Positions 16,460 through 25,200 are shown, counted from the stretch's first letter. The stretch is DNA of 64,000 nucleotides from BRHc4a sp049323755 (GCA_049323755.1 JBMOPE010000026.1:310001-374000); one strand, 5' to 3'. Numbers and translations: made by a program. The notes: generated by a model from the letters alone, not told the origin.

Positions 16460-17563
16460 TTAATCACCGAAAGATATTCCAAGCTGTCTGGCGGCCAGTA
16501 ATATATCTATGTCAAGGGGAACAGGTCTTTGTCCCTTTACCGCCTCCTCCAGTGGAACAGTATCTATTTGCGAGCCCTTAAGGCAAACCATTTGCCCGTA
16601 CCTTCCCTCCATAAGGAAGTTTATAGCTGCAGTCCCGTAGCGTGTTGATAATATCCTGTCATAGGCTGTGGGCGAACCTCCTCTTTGCAGGTGGCCCAAA
16701 ACAGTAACCCTGGCTTCTTTTCCAGTAAGCTCCTCAATCTCCCGGGCCACTACCTGACCTATGCCGCCAAGCCTTACCGGGTCATAACTGTTATCTATTT
16801 TTTGCTGTATTACCACTTCTCCGCCTATGGGTTTAGCACCCTCAGCCACAACTATTATGCTGAATTTTTTATTCTGGTTGCTCCTGTGGTTTATCTTTTT
16901 AGCAACTTTCTCTATATCATACTGTATTTCAGGGATAAGTATAACATCTGCCCCCCCTGCTATGCCTGCCGCCAGGGCAATCCACCCGGCATTCCGGCCC
17001 ATAACCTCCAGAACCATTACCCTGTGGTGGGATTCAGCGGTGGTATGCAGCTTGTCCAGGGCCTCTGTTGCTGTGGTCAGGGCAGTGTCGAATCCAAATG
17101 TCTGGTCGGTGGCGTAAAGGTCGTTGTCAATGGTCTTGGGAACTCCAATAAGCTTTAGCCCTTTATTATAAAGCTCTTTAGCAATGGAAAGGCTACCGTC
17201 GCCCCCTATTACTATCAGCGCGTCTACTTCATGTATAGCTGTATTTTCGAATATTCGGTCCGAAACATCAACAAATACCTTCTCACCTCCACGCTCTATG
17301 GGGTAATAGAAGGGATTGTCCCTGTTTGTGGTTCCCAATATTGTGCCGCCCCTGGGCAAAATTCCGGCCACGTCATTTTCTGTCAGATCCCTGGCCTGGT
17401 TTTTAATCAATCCTCCGAACCCGTTTAGAAAACCAATCACACTTAACTCATATTCCCTTACAGCAGTTTTAACCACAGCCCTGATAACGGCATTAAGCCC
17501 CGGAGCGTCTCCCCCTCCGGTCAAAACTCCTATTCTTTTAATTTCCCTGTTTCTTTTAACCAT
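16460..17563 (-). CDS. pfkA: 6-phosphofructokinase (group III type)
   Basis: 367 residues, longer than the 320 of classical bacterial PfkA. Motifs: IGVLTGGGDAPGLNAVIRA, ILGTTNRDNPF, IGGDGSLSIA, PKTIDNDL and catalytic D, MEVMGR-equivalent LEVMGRNAGW and LGHLQRGGSPTAYDR. Gly in GGDGS is typical of ATP-dependent enzymes, whereas Lys in PKTIDND is typical of PPi-dependent ones. That mix is seen in group III (mixed-substrate) PFKs, so the phosphoryl donor is uncertain. TTG at 17578 overlaps the ribosome-binding site; ATG at 17563 fits. It follows the hydrolase gene region and precedes fmdE on the same strand. Confidence 0.93.
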   Translation of the reverse strand: MVKRNREIKRIGVLTGGGDAPGLNAVIRAVVKTAVREYELSVIGFLNGFGGLIKNQARDLTENDVAGILPRGGTILGTTNRDNPFYYPIERGGEKVFVDVSDRIFENTAIHEVDALIVIGGDGSLSIAKELYNKGLKLIGVPKTIDNDLYATDQTFGFDTALTTATEALDKLHTTAESHHRVMVLEVMGRNAGWIALAAGIAGGADVILIPEIQYDIEKVAKKINHRSNQNKKFSIIVVAEGAKPIGGEVVIQQKIDNSYDPVRLGGIGQVVAREIEELTGKEARVTVLGHLQRGGSPTAYDRILSTRYGTAAINFLMEGRYGQMVCLKGSQIDTVPLEEAVKGQRPVPLDIDILLAARQLGISFGD

Positions 17564-17585
17564 GGTATCCCTCCCCAAAATCCTA

Positions 17586-18356
17586 TTAGCTGTGTTTTTT
17601 CATAAATTCGTAAATTATTGTATTCAAACTTCCGGGCTTTTCCAGCATCGACATGTGTCCTGCGTCCTCAATAATCTCGAAAGAGGAGTTCTTCATATTA
17701 TCGGCCAGGTACTTACCATACTTTATTGGAGTCATTACATCCTTTTCCCCGGTTATTATTATTGAGTGCACATCTATTTCACACAGCCTGTCTCTGACAT
17801 CAAAGTTGTCGCAGGCTGACATGTCAGCGAACATGACCTCCGGGCCTGATTTTTTTAATTCCTCCTGTGAGATGCTTAAAATCTCCTCGGGAGTGCCTGG
17901 CTTGTAAAGAAAGGAAGGCATGTTATCCGGTATAGCACCGTTTTTAAAGGATTCAAGTATCGAGGGCAAAACTTTTAGCCGTGCACCTGTGCCTATTAAT
18001 ACCAGGCCTGTTAACATTTCCGGGTAGTTCAGCGCAAAATTCAGCGCAACGGCCCCGCCCATTGAATGTCCCGCCATGAAAAAGGGAAATCCTACTACTT
18101 TGTCTGAAAAAGTTTTCATAAACCCGGTGTAATCATCTATGCTGTAGCAGGGTGATCCTCCGGAAAGGCCGTGCCCGGGCAAATCCACAGCTATGGCAAT
18201 ATACTCACGCCCCAGCTCTTTAATCTGTCTTTTCCAGTTAACATGGCTGCCACCTGAGCCATGAATAAATACTATGGCCTGCTTTGGCTCCACCCCTCCG
18301 CCGGGCAGTTCCGCAGAGTAATGGTACTGAAGGCCGTTAAAAGTAACATAGGGCAA
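17586..18356 (-). CDS. Alpha/beta hydrolase (possible esterase/lipase)
   Basis: About 256 residues. Motifs: FIHGSGGSHVNW (oxyanion region), VDLPGHGLS, nucleophile elbow GHSMGGAVAL, acidic residue in ITGEKDVMTP and catalytic His in IEDAGHMSMLE. A longer open frame to 18464 exists, but TTG at 18356 sits six bases after a very strong GGGGAGGGG site and gives the usual compact hydrolase N-terminus (PYVTFNGLQYHY). Substrate unknown. It lies seven to 22 bases upstream of pfkA on the minus strand, so it is probably the first gene of that operon. Confidence 0.85.
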   Translation of the reverse strand: MPYVTFNGLQYHYSAELPGGGVEPKQAIVFIHGSGGSHVNWKRQIKELGREYIAIAVDLPGHGLSGGSPCYSIDDYTGFMKTFSDKVVGFPFFMAGHSMGGAVALNFALNYPEMLTGLVLIGTGARLKVLPSILESFKNGAIPDNMPSFLYKPGTPEEILSISQEELKKSGPEVMFADMSACDNFDVRDRLCEIDVHSIIITGEKDVMTPIKYGKYLADNMKNSSFEIIEDAGHMSMLEKPGSLNTIIYEFMKKHS

Positions 18357-18479
18357 GATTTTCCCCTCCCCTTCTATGAATAATAATCTCTTTGCACAAA
18401 ATTCTGTTATTAAGAATAATATCAGAATCAATTTAAATATAAAATCCGTTCTTTCTTTTTGCATGCGCTACTTATAGGT

Positions 18480-18657
18480 CAAATATTTAAACCACAGAGA
18501 ACACAGAGCCCACAGAGTTTCTTAGCCCTGCTTAAATGCTTAAATACTTTATTTTCGTATTATCAACTTCTTGCTACAGTGTAATGCCTAAGAGTATATT
18601 CTCTGTGATCTCTGTGTCCTCTGTGGTTTTATAAAAAAGATACTCATTGTTATCAGA
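18480..18657 (-). repeat. CACAGAG inverted-arm element, copy A
   Basis: Arms at 18489-18517 (CCACAGAGAACACAGAG unit series) and 18598-18630 (CTCTGTG units ending CTGTGGTTTT) enclose about 80 AT-rich bases. The internal box GCCCTGCTTAAATGC and the outer TATAAAAAAGATACTCATTG match other copies in reverse orientation. It fills most of the gap between the hydrolase and the next small gene. Confidence 0.85.
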
Positions 18658-18682
18658 ATAAAAGCTACTGCCCAAGTACTAT

Positions 18683-18711
18683 AAAAAAACCGGCGCCAGG
18701 CCCGGTTTTTT
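18683..18711 (-). terminator. Bidirectional-looking terminator after the small His-tail gene
   Basis: AACCGGGCC / GGCGCCGGTT-type stem flanked by A- and T-tracts on both sides (AAAAAAACCGG ... CCGGTTTTTT). It lies 16 bases beyond the stop of the 49-residue gene on the minus strand. Confidence 0.75.
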
Positions 18712-18726
18712 ATGAACTATAATAAA

Positions 18727-18876
18727 TTAGTGATGCGCGTCGCAGCCGTGATGTTTTTTTGTTTCTACATCCTCATATTGCTTCCACATTGCACCCAGCG
18801 CATATGCCACAGCAAGCATTCCCACACTGGTAACCACTCCAAAAATTAATCCCTGCCACCATGTTTCAAAAAACAT
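18727..18876 (-). CDS. Small membrane protein with a His/Cys C-terminal tail (49 aa)
   Basis: ATG at 18876 is preceded by GGGGAGAG at good spacing. One transmembrane helix (GLIFGVVTSVGMLAVAYALG) is followed by a cytoplasmic or external tail ending HHGCDAHH, which looks able to bind a transition metal. A terminator follows. I do not recognise a family. The ribosome-binding site, terminator and amphipathic composition support a real gene. Confidence 0.65.
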   Translation of the reverse strand: MFFETWWQGLIFGVVTSVGMLAVAYALGAMWKQYEDVETKKHHGCDAHH

Positions 18877-18952
18877 ATTTTATTCTCTCCCCCCAAAACC
18901 CCTGTCTTCCTGGCGTAAGACCAAGGTTGTATTTATTTATCTGATTTCCAAG

Positions 18953-19041
18953 ACTCCCACTTCTATAAGTGGGAGTTCCACTTTTTACTTCAGGTGGGGT
19001 AGAATCCCCATCTGAAGCCACGATGTTCAGCCAAGCTGAAC
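18953..19041. other. Cluster of three strong hairpins downstream of the UPF0182 gene
   Basis: Three consecutive inverted repeats: ACTCCCACTT/AAGTGGGAGT (18953-18976), CTTCAGGTGGGG/CCCCATCTGAAG (18988-19017) and GTTCAGC/GCTGAAC (19025-19041). The last ends five bases before the UPF0182 stop. No U-tract follows on the minus strand. The middle hairpin shares its CCCCATCTGAA arm with the isolated palindrome at 39776-39806. It could be a structured RNA 3' end or a relic of a hairpin-ended mobile element. Confidence 0.55.
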
Positions 19042-19045
19042 GAGT

Positions 19046-21793
19046 TCACTCTCCTGCCTTTTGTCTTAACTGTTCCAAAACTGATTTCAGCCTCTTCGTT
19101 GACTCCCCATAACCTGACCAGTCACCGGATTTTAGTTTTTCAAGGCCCTCTTCATATACCCTGTTGGCTTCAGCCGCCAGTTCCTTAATTGTGGTTAGCG
19201 GGGTTGGCTCCTGGGTTTGAGGCTGCTGATCCGATGGCCTTTCCTCCTGTTTTGCTGCAGCCCCCTTGCCGAATATCTTCTGAAGAGCCTCATCCAGTGT
19301 GGGCTCCATAACGATCTTATCACCGTGTGCAACTATAACCCTTCTCAGCTCAGGCATTTTGCTCTGCTCTGCCTGAAGGAACAGAGGCTCTACATACAGT
19401 AGTGAATCCTTTATGGGAATTACCAGCAGGTTGCCCCTGTTTACCTGTGAGCCTTTCTGACTCCACAGGGTAAGCTGCTGTGATATATAGGAGTCCTGGT
19501 TTATCCTGGCCTCGATTTGCTGGGGACCATAAACCAGCTCCTGTTTCGGGAATTCGTACAGAAGCAAAGTACCGTAATTCTCACCGTCCGACCTTCCCGC
19601 CAGCCATGAAATCATATTTATCTTTTTATGAGGCGTAAAGGGAAGTATCTGTATATACTCAGGCTTTTCCTCCCCAGGGAGCTTCACAATAGTGTAATAT
19701 GGCTCCATAGTTTGAACTTTTCCGGCCACTTCCTCGGTGGGCAGGTTCCACTTGTCTTCCTGGTAATAAAACACCCCCGGATCTTCCATGTGGTAGGTCA
19801 GGTACTTGCTTGCCTGGACCATAAACATGTCTTCAGGATACCTTATATGGCTGCGCAGCCCTTCAGGCATTTCAGACAGCGGTTTAAACATTCCCGGAAA
19901 AATGCTGCTGTAAGTCTGTATGATGGGGTCTGTTTCATCGGCAAGGTAGAAGTTGACAGTTCCGGTATAGGCGTCTACAACAACCTTTACGGAGTTCCTT
20001 ATATAGTTCACATTCCTGTCAAAGGGCTCGGCATAGGGGTACATGTCCGTAGTGGTATATGCATCCCACATCCAGTATAGCTTTCCTCCATCTATTACAA
20101 TATAAGGATCCTTGTCATACCTCAAAAACGGGGCAATTTTAGGAACCCTGTTAATAATGTTGCGGTGGTACAGCACCTGGCTGTCCGGAGTTATTTCGCT
20201 GGAAAGAAGCAGCTTATAGTCCCCCAGTGCCAGTGCAAACATCGCCCTTCTAACAATTGATCCCACCTTTACCCCATTGTTCCCCTGGTACTGGGAGTAT
20301 ACGTTTTCTTCTCCCTTGGGGTAGTCAAACTCCTGTGTTTTGGCATTTACTATCACATATCCGTCGGTGGACTCCCCGAAATACAGCTCAGGCCTGTCAA
20401 TTTTTATATCTATATTGGAAACCGGAGGGATGTCCTTAATCATCAATTGCGGAAGCCCCTCAGTTGTAACCTGGTTGACCGGGCTGGCCACAACCCCGTA
20501 GCCGTGTGTATAGTTCAGCCGCTGGCTCACCCAGGTTTTGGCGTTGTCGGGCAACTGCTCCTGGTTCAGCTCCCTTGGAGACAACATAAGCTGGCGGTAC
20601 TGGCCGTTAATCATATAACGGTCTACATCTATGCTTTTCAGCTCATAGTAAGTCCTCATCTCCTGAATCTGTGCATAGGTCTGCTGCAATGGCCTGTAGT
20701 CCCAAAGCCTGATATTTTCAACGGTATCCCTATTATCCCGGATATCTTCCGCCTTCAGCGTTCTTCCGGCGGGAAATTCCTTTTTCTCGACCTTGTCCAG
20801 ATTATATGCAATCCTGGTATATTTGATGCTGTACTCTATATAAGGACGCTCCTTGTTAAGCTCATTAGGAACAACAAAGAACTTCTGTATAATTATGGGG
20901 TATACTCCACCCACAACAACAGAGATTATTACAAGAGAAGCTATTGAGTAAAGCACCAGCCTGAATCTCTTCAGAAAAATATTAAACAGAATGACTACCG
21001 CAACTATAATTGAAACCCAAAACAATATCTTGTACGCAAGAAGGTTGGCATTAATGTCTGTATAGGTTGGCCCGTACACTATTCCACCAGGAGAGTGAAG
21101 TATTCCATACTGCTCAAGCTTGTAACCGAAAGCCCTGGCAAGAAAGAATACCGCAGCCAGTGCAGACAGGTGGAACCGTGCGGCATCCGACTTAAGAAAG
21201 CCTCTGCCCTGCCCGCTTATACTGTCGGCAACAAAATACGCCGCCCCTACCCAGAAAGCTATCAGGAACAGTGACCAAACCAGCAGCCTGTATATAAACT
21301 CATAGAAAGGCAGCTTAAATACGTAAAATCCCACATCCTTTGCAAAGATGGGGTCGGTAAGATTAAAGTTGGTGGGATGGAGAAACTTTTGAAGAGTTAC
21401 CCAGTCTCCGGTAACAGCGGTCCCTACAAAGAATGCCATTACCAGGCTAATCAGCAAATAAACCGCCATTATGGGTCCTGACTTGGCATATTTACTGAAG
21501 GGCGCCCTGTACATAGCTATTACATTGTCTTCATCCTCTATAACCCTGCTCATATTTGCGGCCTTCATAAGCCTCGCCTTTGTGGGCAGAAGGTTTATAA
21601 ACAGCAATATGAAAAATGCCGTCCCGACAGCAATTTTAAGACCGATTTCCGAAAATATAATGGTAAGGAACGTGCTCTGGTAATTAAGGGATCCAAACCA
21701 GAGCCAGTCTGTATAAAGGTTGGCTCCCCAGCGAGCAAGCATCAGTACTGCGACAACTGCAACAACTAGAATAGTTGTAAATCTTTGCCTCAT
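19046..21793 (-). CDS. UPF0182-family large membrane protein
   Basis: 915 residues. Seven or so transmembrane helices in the first 310 residues (FTTILVVAVVAVLMLARWGANLY in part at the N-terminus, an NLYTDWLWF motif typical of the family) precede a large extracytoplasmic domain with the conserved segment YTHGYGVVASPVNQV and MWDAYTTTDMYPYAEPF. The C-terminus carries a charged Gln/Pro-rich linker and a short helical repeat. UPF0182 proteins are widespread in actinobacteria, cyanobacteria and clostridia with no assigned function. ATG at 21793 follows GGAGG by seven bases. Confidence 0.93.
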   Translation of the reverse strand: MRQRFTTILVVAVVAVLMLARWGANLYTDWLWFGSLNYQSTFLTIIFSEIGLKIAVGTAFFILLFINLLPTKARLMKAANMSRVIEDEDNVIAMYRAPFSKYAKSGPIMAVYLLISLVMAFFVGTAVTGDWVTLQKFLHPTNFNLTDPIFAKDVGFYVFKLPFYEFIYRLLVWSLFLIAFWVGAAYFVADSISGQGRGFLKSDAARFHLSALAAVFFLARAFGYKLEQYGILHSPGGIVYGPTYTDINANLLAYKILFWVSIIVAVVILFNIFLKRFRLVLYSIASLVIISVVVGGVYPIIIQKFFVVPNELNKERPYIEYSIKYTRIAYNLDKVEKKEFPAGRTLKAEDIRDNRDTVENIRLWDYRPLQQTYAQIQEMRTYYELKSIDVDRYMINGQYRQLMLSPRELNQEQLPDNAKTWVSQRLNYTHGYGVVASPVNQVTTEGLPQLMIKDIPPVSNIDIKIDRPELYFGESTDGYVIVNAKTQEFDYPKGEENVYSQYQGNNGVKVGSIVRRAMFALALGDYKLLLSSEITPDSQVLYHRNIINRVPKIAPFLRYDKDPYIVIDGGKLYWMWDAYTTTDMYPYAEPFDRNVNYIRNSVKVVVDAYTGTVNFYLADETDPIIQTYSSIFPGMFKPLSEMPEGLRSHIRYPEDMFMVQASKYLTYHMEDPGVFYYQEDKWNLPTEEVAGKVQTMEPYYTIVKLPGEEKPEYIQILPFTPHKKINMISWLAGRSDGENYGTLLLYEFPKQELVYGPQQIEARINQDSYISQQLTLWSQKGSQVNRGNLLVIPIKDSLLYVEPLFLQAEQSKMPELRRVIVAHGDKIVMEPTLDEALQKIFGKGAAAKQEERPSDQQPQTQEPTPLTTIKELAAEANRVYEEGLEKLKSGDWSGYGESTKRLKSVLEQLRQKAGE

Positions 21794-21853
21794 CAAACAA
21801 CCTCCAGATATAACTTAATCTTCTTACATTTATTACCATATTACCGAAATTAA

Positions 21854-22030
21854 TTACATCGGCTTCGGCACCTTTTGTGACTGGTCGGATTCATTTCTTA
21901 TCTTGGCCTCGCACATCTGGCAAAAAACTATAGGCTTTTTCTTCGGTATTTCATCCTCGTCATCATATGGATCAGGCTTGAATTCTTCCATTTCAATGAG
22001 CCTTCCGCACATCATGCAGTTCAGTTTCAT
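21854..22030 (-). CDS. Small zinc-binding protein (58 aa, DUF2197-like)
   Basis: ATG at 22030 follows GGGAGGGG. The protein has two CxxC knuckles (NCMMCG near residues 4-9 and FCQMCEAKI near 36-44) separated by an acidic linker, a zinc-ribbon layout like the uncharacterised DUF2197 proteins of Firmicutes. It lies 60 bases upstream of the UPF0182 gene on the same strand and may be co-transcribed with it. Function unknown. Confidence 0.72.
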   Translation of the reverse strand: MKLNCMMCGRLIEMEEFKPDPYDDEDEIPKKKPIVFCQMCEAKIRNESDQSQKVPKPM

Positions 22031-22154
22031 TTTATTCCCCTCCCGTCAGGCAATATATACACAACTTATTCGGCAATAAGTTTGTTATTTCCTCCCCCTT
22101 AGCACCCTGGTTGTTTTATTCTTCTCTTCATTAATTAGCCTGCTAATCATTTAA

Positions 22155-23174
22155 CTAGAAAAACTTCCTTAAGTCCCTGGCCATTTCCTCGGGGAGATGA
22201 AGTGTCCAGGGGTCATGGTGCAGCATCTGCATGTGGCTTACGTCACTTCCCACTATAGGGAAAAGGGTATATCTCCCTACAAACCTCGCTGTACAGCAAA
22301 AACCCTGGTCCCCGCTACCTGCAAAATATAGTGCCATGTTGAAAGCAGGCAGGTTTACCGAGTCGTAATAGCTTATAATCCTCTTAAAGCCCTCTGCCAG
22401 ACTCTCTATATGTTCCCGGCTCATGTCATTTATCGTGGAGCAGCCTTTTACCACCGCCGTTACATCTCCCAGGGCGAGGGGCGCGAAGGTTGCCAGCCAC
22501 TCAATCCCATCGGTGGACCCGAGGTACCTGTCCCCGCCCCTTTCAGCTTCAAGCAGGTCATTCCAGTACACAGTGCCGTTTTTGCGGAAATATTCGGCAG
22601 AGAAGTATGCCATTTCACTATCCAGATTGCACGGCTCATCTCCCGATATCACCTGCATGTGCGGGTGAATAAGGGAGCCGCCCGCATAGGGCATGTAATT
22701 CCAGTTTATCGAGCAGTACCTTGCATTTTTTGAGTCCTTCTCAGCTATCGCAAGTAAATATTTAAGGCCTGCCTCCATGCTGTCAGCCATTATATTCACT
22801 GTAATATCTTCCATGGAAAGATAATGTTGAGGTGTCATAACCACAACCCCTGTGTGAGTTTCATACGGGTGAAGGTTGGGAACCAGTACTGACTCGCCCA
22901 CCTGAAGCCTTCCCCCGGGAATAAACTCTTCCTGGAACCGGGGAGTAGCATGCTCCAGAACACCCGGGCAGAAAGGGCAAAACCTCTGCCTTGACTCTTC
23001 CACAAAGGGGGTCCAGTCATGCCTTGGAAAAGCTATTTTACGAAATGGAAATATCCTTACCATTTTACCGGTGAGAGGGTCATATCTTTTCTCGCTGTTT
23101 ACCTCATTCAAAGTGAAGTTTTTTGTGGGATCATGGTAAACTGTTTTACTGATATTCTTCCTGAAATCTATCAT
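22155..23174 (-). CDS. GalT-like HIT-superfamily nucleotidyltransferase
   Basis: 339 residues related to galactose-1-phosphate uridylyltransferase. Features: CPFCPG zinc-type motif, ESVLVPNLHPYETHTGVVV, and the active-site histidine triad region SLIHPHMQVISG, where the second His of HPH would carry the uridylyl group. It deviates from classical GalT in length and C-terminus and is closer to the uncharacterised anaerobic GalT-like group, so the sugar is unknown. No galK or galE is adjacent. Start ATG with AGGAGG upstream. Confidence 0.82.
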   Translation of the reverse strand: MIDFRKNISKTVYHDPTKNFTLNEVNSEKRYDPLTGKMVRIFPFRKIAFPRHDWTPFVEESRQRFCPFCPGVLEHATPRFQEEFIPGGRLQVGESVLVPNLHPYETHTGVVVMTPQHYLSMEDITVNIMADSMEAGLKYLLAIAEKDSKNARYCSINWNYMPYAGGSLIHPHMQVISGDEPCNLDSEMAYFSAEYFRKNGTVYWNDLLEAERGGDRYLGSTDGIEWLATFAPLALGDVTAVVKGCSTINDMSREHIESLAEGFKRIISYYDSVNLPAFNMALYFAGSGDQGFCCTARFVGRYTLFPIVGSDVSHMQMLHHDPWTLHLPEEMARDLRKFF

Positions 23175-23475
23175 TCGGTTCCTCCTTTGTTTCGGTTCGA
23201 TATGAACAAAAACACACTATATTAATTATAATTCATTGTATTGGATTATTACACCCATAAATCAAACTTTATGGCTTATCATGCCCCCGTATAGTTATAC
23301 ATTTAAAAATGGTTTTTCCTGAATTATTATATAAAAGCAAGAGATTAAAGAAATAAATTCATTATACTCTGTTAAGCACGCATATTGTTTACTGAAACAA
23401 CAATTTTTTGTCCCACTATATTGGTAAAAAGATATTACAATGACCGGTACCGCTCATTTCAGATAATTTACCAGC

Positions 23476-23503
23476 TTGACATCAGCATGGTTTCTGCTAT
23501 AAT
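23476..23503 (+). promoter_or_regulatory. Consensus sigma-A promoter of tRNA-Trp
   Basis: A perfect TTGACA at 23476-23481 and TATAAT at 23498-23503 separated by 16 bases, 30 bases before the mature tRNA. The stretch 23175-23475 upstream shows nothing recognisable. Confidence 0.88.
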
Positions 23504-23532
23504 GAATAGTGCGTCTGAACTAAACCATATAT

Positions 23533-23607
23533 AGGGGAGTAGCTCAATGGTAGAGCGGCGGTCTCCAAAACCGTAGGCTGCGGGTTCGAGTCCTGTCTCC
23601 CCTGCCA
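23533..23607 (+). tRNA. tRNA-Trp(CCA)
   Basis: A complete 75-nt cloverleaf with acceptor AGGGGAG/CTCCCCT, D-arm AGCTCAATGGTAGAGC, anticodon loop CTCCAAA (anticodon CCA), T-arm with GGTTCGAGTCC, discriminator G and an encoded CCA end. Confidence 0.96.
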
Positions 23608-23608
23608 G

Positions 23609-23641
23609 AAAAAAGTCCTTGATATTCAAGGGCTTTTATTA
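23609..23641 (+). terminator. Terminator of tRNA-Trp
   Basis: AAAAGTCCTTG pairs with CAAGGGCTTTT directly after the tRNA and ends in a T-rich tract. Confidence 0.85.
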
Positions 23642-23709
23642 TTTGAACGAGATTATGGCAAATACCATTAATAAACTTTTATTAAATTTTTTAATTGGAA
23701 TATTGCTAT

Positions 23710-23721
23710 ACGAACGTTCGT
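23710..23721. promoter_or_regulatory. Palindromic operator before the TetR gene
   Basis: ACGAACGTTCGT is a perfect 12-bp dyad 46 bases before the regulator's start, next to AT-rich promoter-like sequence. Such ACGxACGTxCGT-type dyads are common autoregulatory TetR sites; assignment to this regulator is inference. Confidence 0.6.
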
Positions 23722-23766
23722 GCTTTATACTCTAATTAACTAATTTTTTATTTTTGAGGTATGGTT

Positions 23767-24384
23767 ATGAAATCTCAAAGGGGTATTGAAACACAAAACC
23801 GCATTTTAGAAGAAGCCGTGCAAATTGCTTCCTTGCAGGGACTAGAATCGCTGACTATAGGTACCCTTTCAAAATCCCTTGCACTAAGCAAAAGCGGTCT
23901 GTTTGCTCATTTTGGCTCCAAGCTGGAACTTCAAAAGATTGTCATAAAAGCGGCGAAAAAGATTTTTAAAGAAATTGTGATAGACCCGGTGACAGACCTG
24001 CCGTATGGCAAAAATCGGCTTATGAGGCTCTGTGATGGCTGGCTTTCCTATGTAGAGCAAAACACCTTTCGTGGGGGGTGTTTCTTTGCCAACGCAACAA
24101 TTGAATTTGATGGCAGACCAGGTGAAATTAGAGATATGCTGCAGCTTACCATGAGTGGCTGGCTTAAATTTCTCCGGCGGGAAATTGTAAAAGCCCAGCG
24201 TGCGGGTGAATTAAGTGAGAAATTGGAGCCTGAACAGGCAGTATTTGAGCTGCAATCCATTGTTATGGGCGCAAACTGGCATATGCAGCTATTCGGTGAT
24301 ATAAATGCAATCGGGCGGGCTAAAAAGTCAATCGAACGTCTCTTTAACTATGAACAAGAAAAAGGAGGAAAAACAAATGCATGA
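23767..24384 (+). CDS. TetR/AcrR-family transcriptional repressor
   Basis: About 205 residues. The N-terminal helix-turn-helix reads ILEEAVQIASLQGLESLTIG followed by LSKSGLFAHFGSKLELQ, the classical TetR signature. The C-terminal ligand domain contains a TetR_C-like FRGGCFFANATIEFDGRPGE segment common to YxaF/LmrA-like regulators. ATG at 23761 is too close to GAGG; ATG at 23767 is better spaced. It overlaps the thioesterase gene by eight bases and probably represses both in response to an acyl or lipophilic ligand. Confidence 0.9.
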   Translation: MKSQRGIETQNRILEEAVQIASLQGLESLTIGTLSKSLALSKSGLFAHFGSKLELQKIVIKAAKKIFKEIVIDPVTDLPYGKNRLMRLCDGWLSYVEQNTFRGGCFFANATIEFDGRPGEIRDMLQLTMSGWLKFLRREIVKAQRAGELSEKLEPEQAVFELQSIVMGANWHMQLFGDINAIGRAKKSIERLFNYEQEKGGKTNA

Positions 24385-24835
24385 GATTTACAAGGTTTGT
24401 TTGAAGGTTAGGTGGGGAGACCTGGATTTTAACGCACACATGGCAAACACTGCTTATCTAAATGCAGCTGCCGATGTGCGTATGATGTATTTTGAAGAGC
24501 ACGGCTTTTCTGTTCGTAACTTTGAAAACCTGCAGATCGGGCCGGTGGTTATGAAGGACGAAATTACATACTACAAGGAATTGCGCCTTCTTGAGGATAT
24601 AGAAGTACATCATCTTGTTTCGGGCATTAGTGAAGATGGCTCCAGGTTTCGTTTCCAAAACGATTTTTACCGCTCTGACGGCAAAAAGGCCGCATCGGTT
24701 GCCACTACAGCGGGATGGCTGGATTTAAACAAGAGAGCTCTTGTTGCTCCACCCCCAAAACTATTCGAGGCAATGCAAAACCTGGCTAAAACTGAGGACT
24801 TCGAGATTCTGCCCAACAGTTCCCATAAGAATTAA
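24377..24835 (+). CDS. Hotdog-fold acyl-CoA thioesterase (4HBT family)
   Basis: 152 residues. The N-terminal VRWGDLDFNAHMANTAYLN is the 4-hydroxybenzoyl-CoA thioesterase motif with the catalytic Asp in GDLDFNAHM. A single hotdog domain, so a dimer or tetramer is expected. A longer frame exists upstream, but ATG at 24377 has AAGGAGG nine bases before it and sits at the 3' end of tetR. It hydrolyses acyl-CoA esters, substrate unknown. Operon with tetR suggests induction by fatty acyl compounds. Confidence 0.87.
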   Translation: MHEIYKVCLKVRWGDLDFNAHMANTAYLNAAADVRMMYFEEHGFSVRNFENLQIGPVVMKDEITYYKELRLLEDIEVHHLVSGISEDGSRFRFQNDFYRSDGKKAASVATTAGWLDLNKRALVAPPPKLFEAMQNLAKTEDFEILPNSSHKN

Positions 24836-25033
24836 ATTTTGAATAGATGAAAACCGGCTTTGGCGGAGGATACGGCGGCTACTACGGCGATAAATTGTTC
24901 CCCTTGAATTAACTGAACCAGGGACTTTACCGGTAAACTATAACAAAAAGAACATTGTCATGGAAAAGGATCTATTAATTGATTAATGATTTTAGCCTTT
25001 CCCCTGGTTATAATTTTCACAGGGGGGTTTTTC

Positions 25034-25159
25034 ATGAAATCTATTATAATAATATTTGAAGGCCTTATCAAAACATTGATGGGAACCGAACCTGTAACAC
25101 TAAGGCTGATATACCCGGAACTAAGCAAGCCTGAAGTACACAAAATTAGCAATGATTAA
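25034..25159 (+). CDS. Small protein (41 aa) with its own terminator
   Basis: ATG at 25034 after AGGGGGG. It encodes a hydrophobic start (MKSIIIIFEGLIKTLMG) and a polar C-terminus. A clear hairpin terminator begins 11 bases after the stop. I do not recognise it. The ribosome-binding site and terminator make it more than chance. It lies between the thioesterase and the HD-GYP gene; positions 24836-25033 otherwise show nothing firm. Confidence 0.5.
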   Translation: MKSIIIIFEGLIKTLMGTEPVTLRLIYPELSKPEVHKISND

Positions 25160-25169
25160 TCCCTGTTAA

Positions 25170-25200
25170 GCCGCATTATCCGATGCGGCATTTATTTTTC
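25170..25200 (+). terminator. Terminator after the 41-aa gene
   Basis: GCCGCAT / ATGCGGC stem with a six-base loop, followed by TTTATTTTT. Confidence 0.8.

Noticed and set aside
16685..17158. Long open frames antisense to pfkA
   Set aside because: Shadow of a clearly conserved gene; no ribosome-binding site.
18480..18657. Possible CRISPR-like array from the CACAGAG units
   Set aside because: Units are only 7-9 bp, without regular spacers or cas genes; they form inverted arms instead.
24847..24912. A 21-codon Gly/Tyr-rich frame (MKTGFGGGYGGYYGDK) resembling YjcZ-type spore peptides
   Set aside because: No ribosome-binding site and too short; composition alone is not enough.
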